Shown here: piece by piece, positions 62,962 to 64,000 of the stretch
Layout of the letters: the number at the start of each line of letters is the position of its first letter
Numbering within the stretch: the stretch's first letter is position 1
From: Thiohalocapsa sp. ML1
GTDB taxonomy: Bacteria; Pseudomonadota; Gammaproteobacteria; Chromatiales; Chromatiaceae
DNA: 64,000 nt
Assembly: GCF_001469165.1 (NCBI RefSeq)
Contig: NZ_JABX01000015.1
Span: 62,001 to 126,000 of the forward strand
Direction of reading: 5' to 3'
Position numbers and translations under genes: made by a program
The notes under the pieces: model-generated
Databases searched by the model: none
Told to the model about the DNA's origin: nothing
Seen by the model: the letters and a program-made list of their open reading frames with translations, nothing else

Positions 62962-63140
62962 TACTCTCATCGGGAGCAAACGGACAGCCGTCAAGGCGCG
63001 GACGGCCCGGGTCCGCACGCCTGGAGCCGACGCGCTTGCAACGCATTTCCAACGCTCTCCTGCGGCGCGCCTCAGGCAGGCCACGCGCATCGCGTGGCCC
63101 GGCCGAGCCGCCGCGCCCCGGAGCATCGCCTACAGACGCC

Positions 63141-64000
<860 letters not shown>

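Overview
This 64 kb window is a high-GC chromosomal segment of a gammaproteobacterium. The support is a gammaproteobacterial set of single-copy genes: class I gshA, bamD, lon, rsmA, rluD, pgeF, glnB, an fmdB-aspS-nudB neighbourhood, pilS-pilR, and an acnD/prpF methylcitrate cluster. A secreted DsrE-like protein and many short intergenic hairpin repeats would fit a Chromatiales (purple sulfur bacterium-like) genome. That placement is inference from gene content only. No rRNA, tRNA, CRISPR array or intact insertion sequence was found.

Layout. 1-4.1 kb: 3' part of a Bcp peroxiredoxin, a PIN-PhoH ATPase, a secreted DsrE-like protein and an MFS transporter. 4.2-7.5 kb (-): a coupled retropepsin-like protease / inactive transglutaminase-7TM / ATP-grasp ligase operon. 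7.8-12.2 kb: long-form hisG with a large DUF4407 coiled-coil membrane protein immediately after it, a hypothetical gene and an EVE-domain protein. 12.5-13.7 kb: a lower-GC, overlapping three-gene operon of unknown function (two membrane proteins and one soluble protein). 13.9-18.9 kb: UbiB/AarF kinase-like gene, rsmA and lon. 18.9-21.5 kb (-): glycine-zipper lipoprotein, FecR-like secreted protein and a secreted repeat protein. 21.7-25.2 kb (-): a RecQ-helicase/phosphoribosyltransferase fusion overlapping a DprA-like gene, the architecture of PsyrTA/RqlHI-type modules. 25.4-32.9 kb (-): a complete propionate 2-methylcitrate operon (GntR regulator, prpB, prpC, acnD, a hotdog thioesterase, prpF) with TTGTCGACAA palindromes at the regulator promoter. 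33.1-35.8 kb: MoxR ATPase and DUF58 protein.

35.8-39.0 kb (-) is the most novel part: a tight HEPN-like / KGGVGR-variant MinD-like ATPase / P-loop ATPase operon, a candidate undescribed conflict or defence system. 39.1-45.2 kb: a MacAB-like efflux system (adaptor, ATPase, two permeases) split by a higBA toxin-antitoxin pair and two small genes. 45.2-49.2 kb: nudB, a small toxin-antitoxin-like pair, an AbrB-type antitoxin-like gene, aspS and fmdB. 49.4-51.0 kb: an SDR oxidoreductase and a decayed AAA-DUF4143 gene. 51.4-58.8 kb: gshA, the tail-specific protease prc, pgeF-rluD (overlapping), bamD and glnB. 58.9-64 kb: sucCD, then the type IV pilus two-component genes pilS and pilR (pilR runs off the end).

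Four accessory loci with conflict-system features (RecQ/DprA, HEPN triad, higBA, the 46 kb pair) lie among housekeeping genes, together with REP-like hairpins and short tandem repeats. Together they make this segment a patchwork of core genes and small acquired modules.
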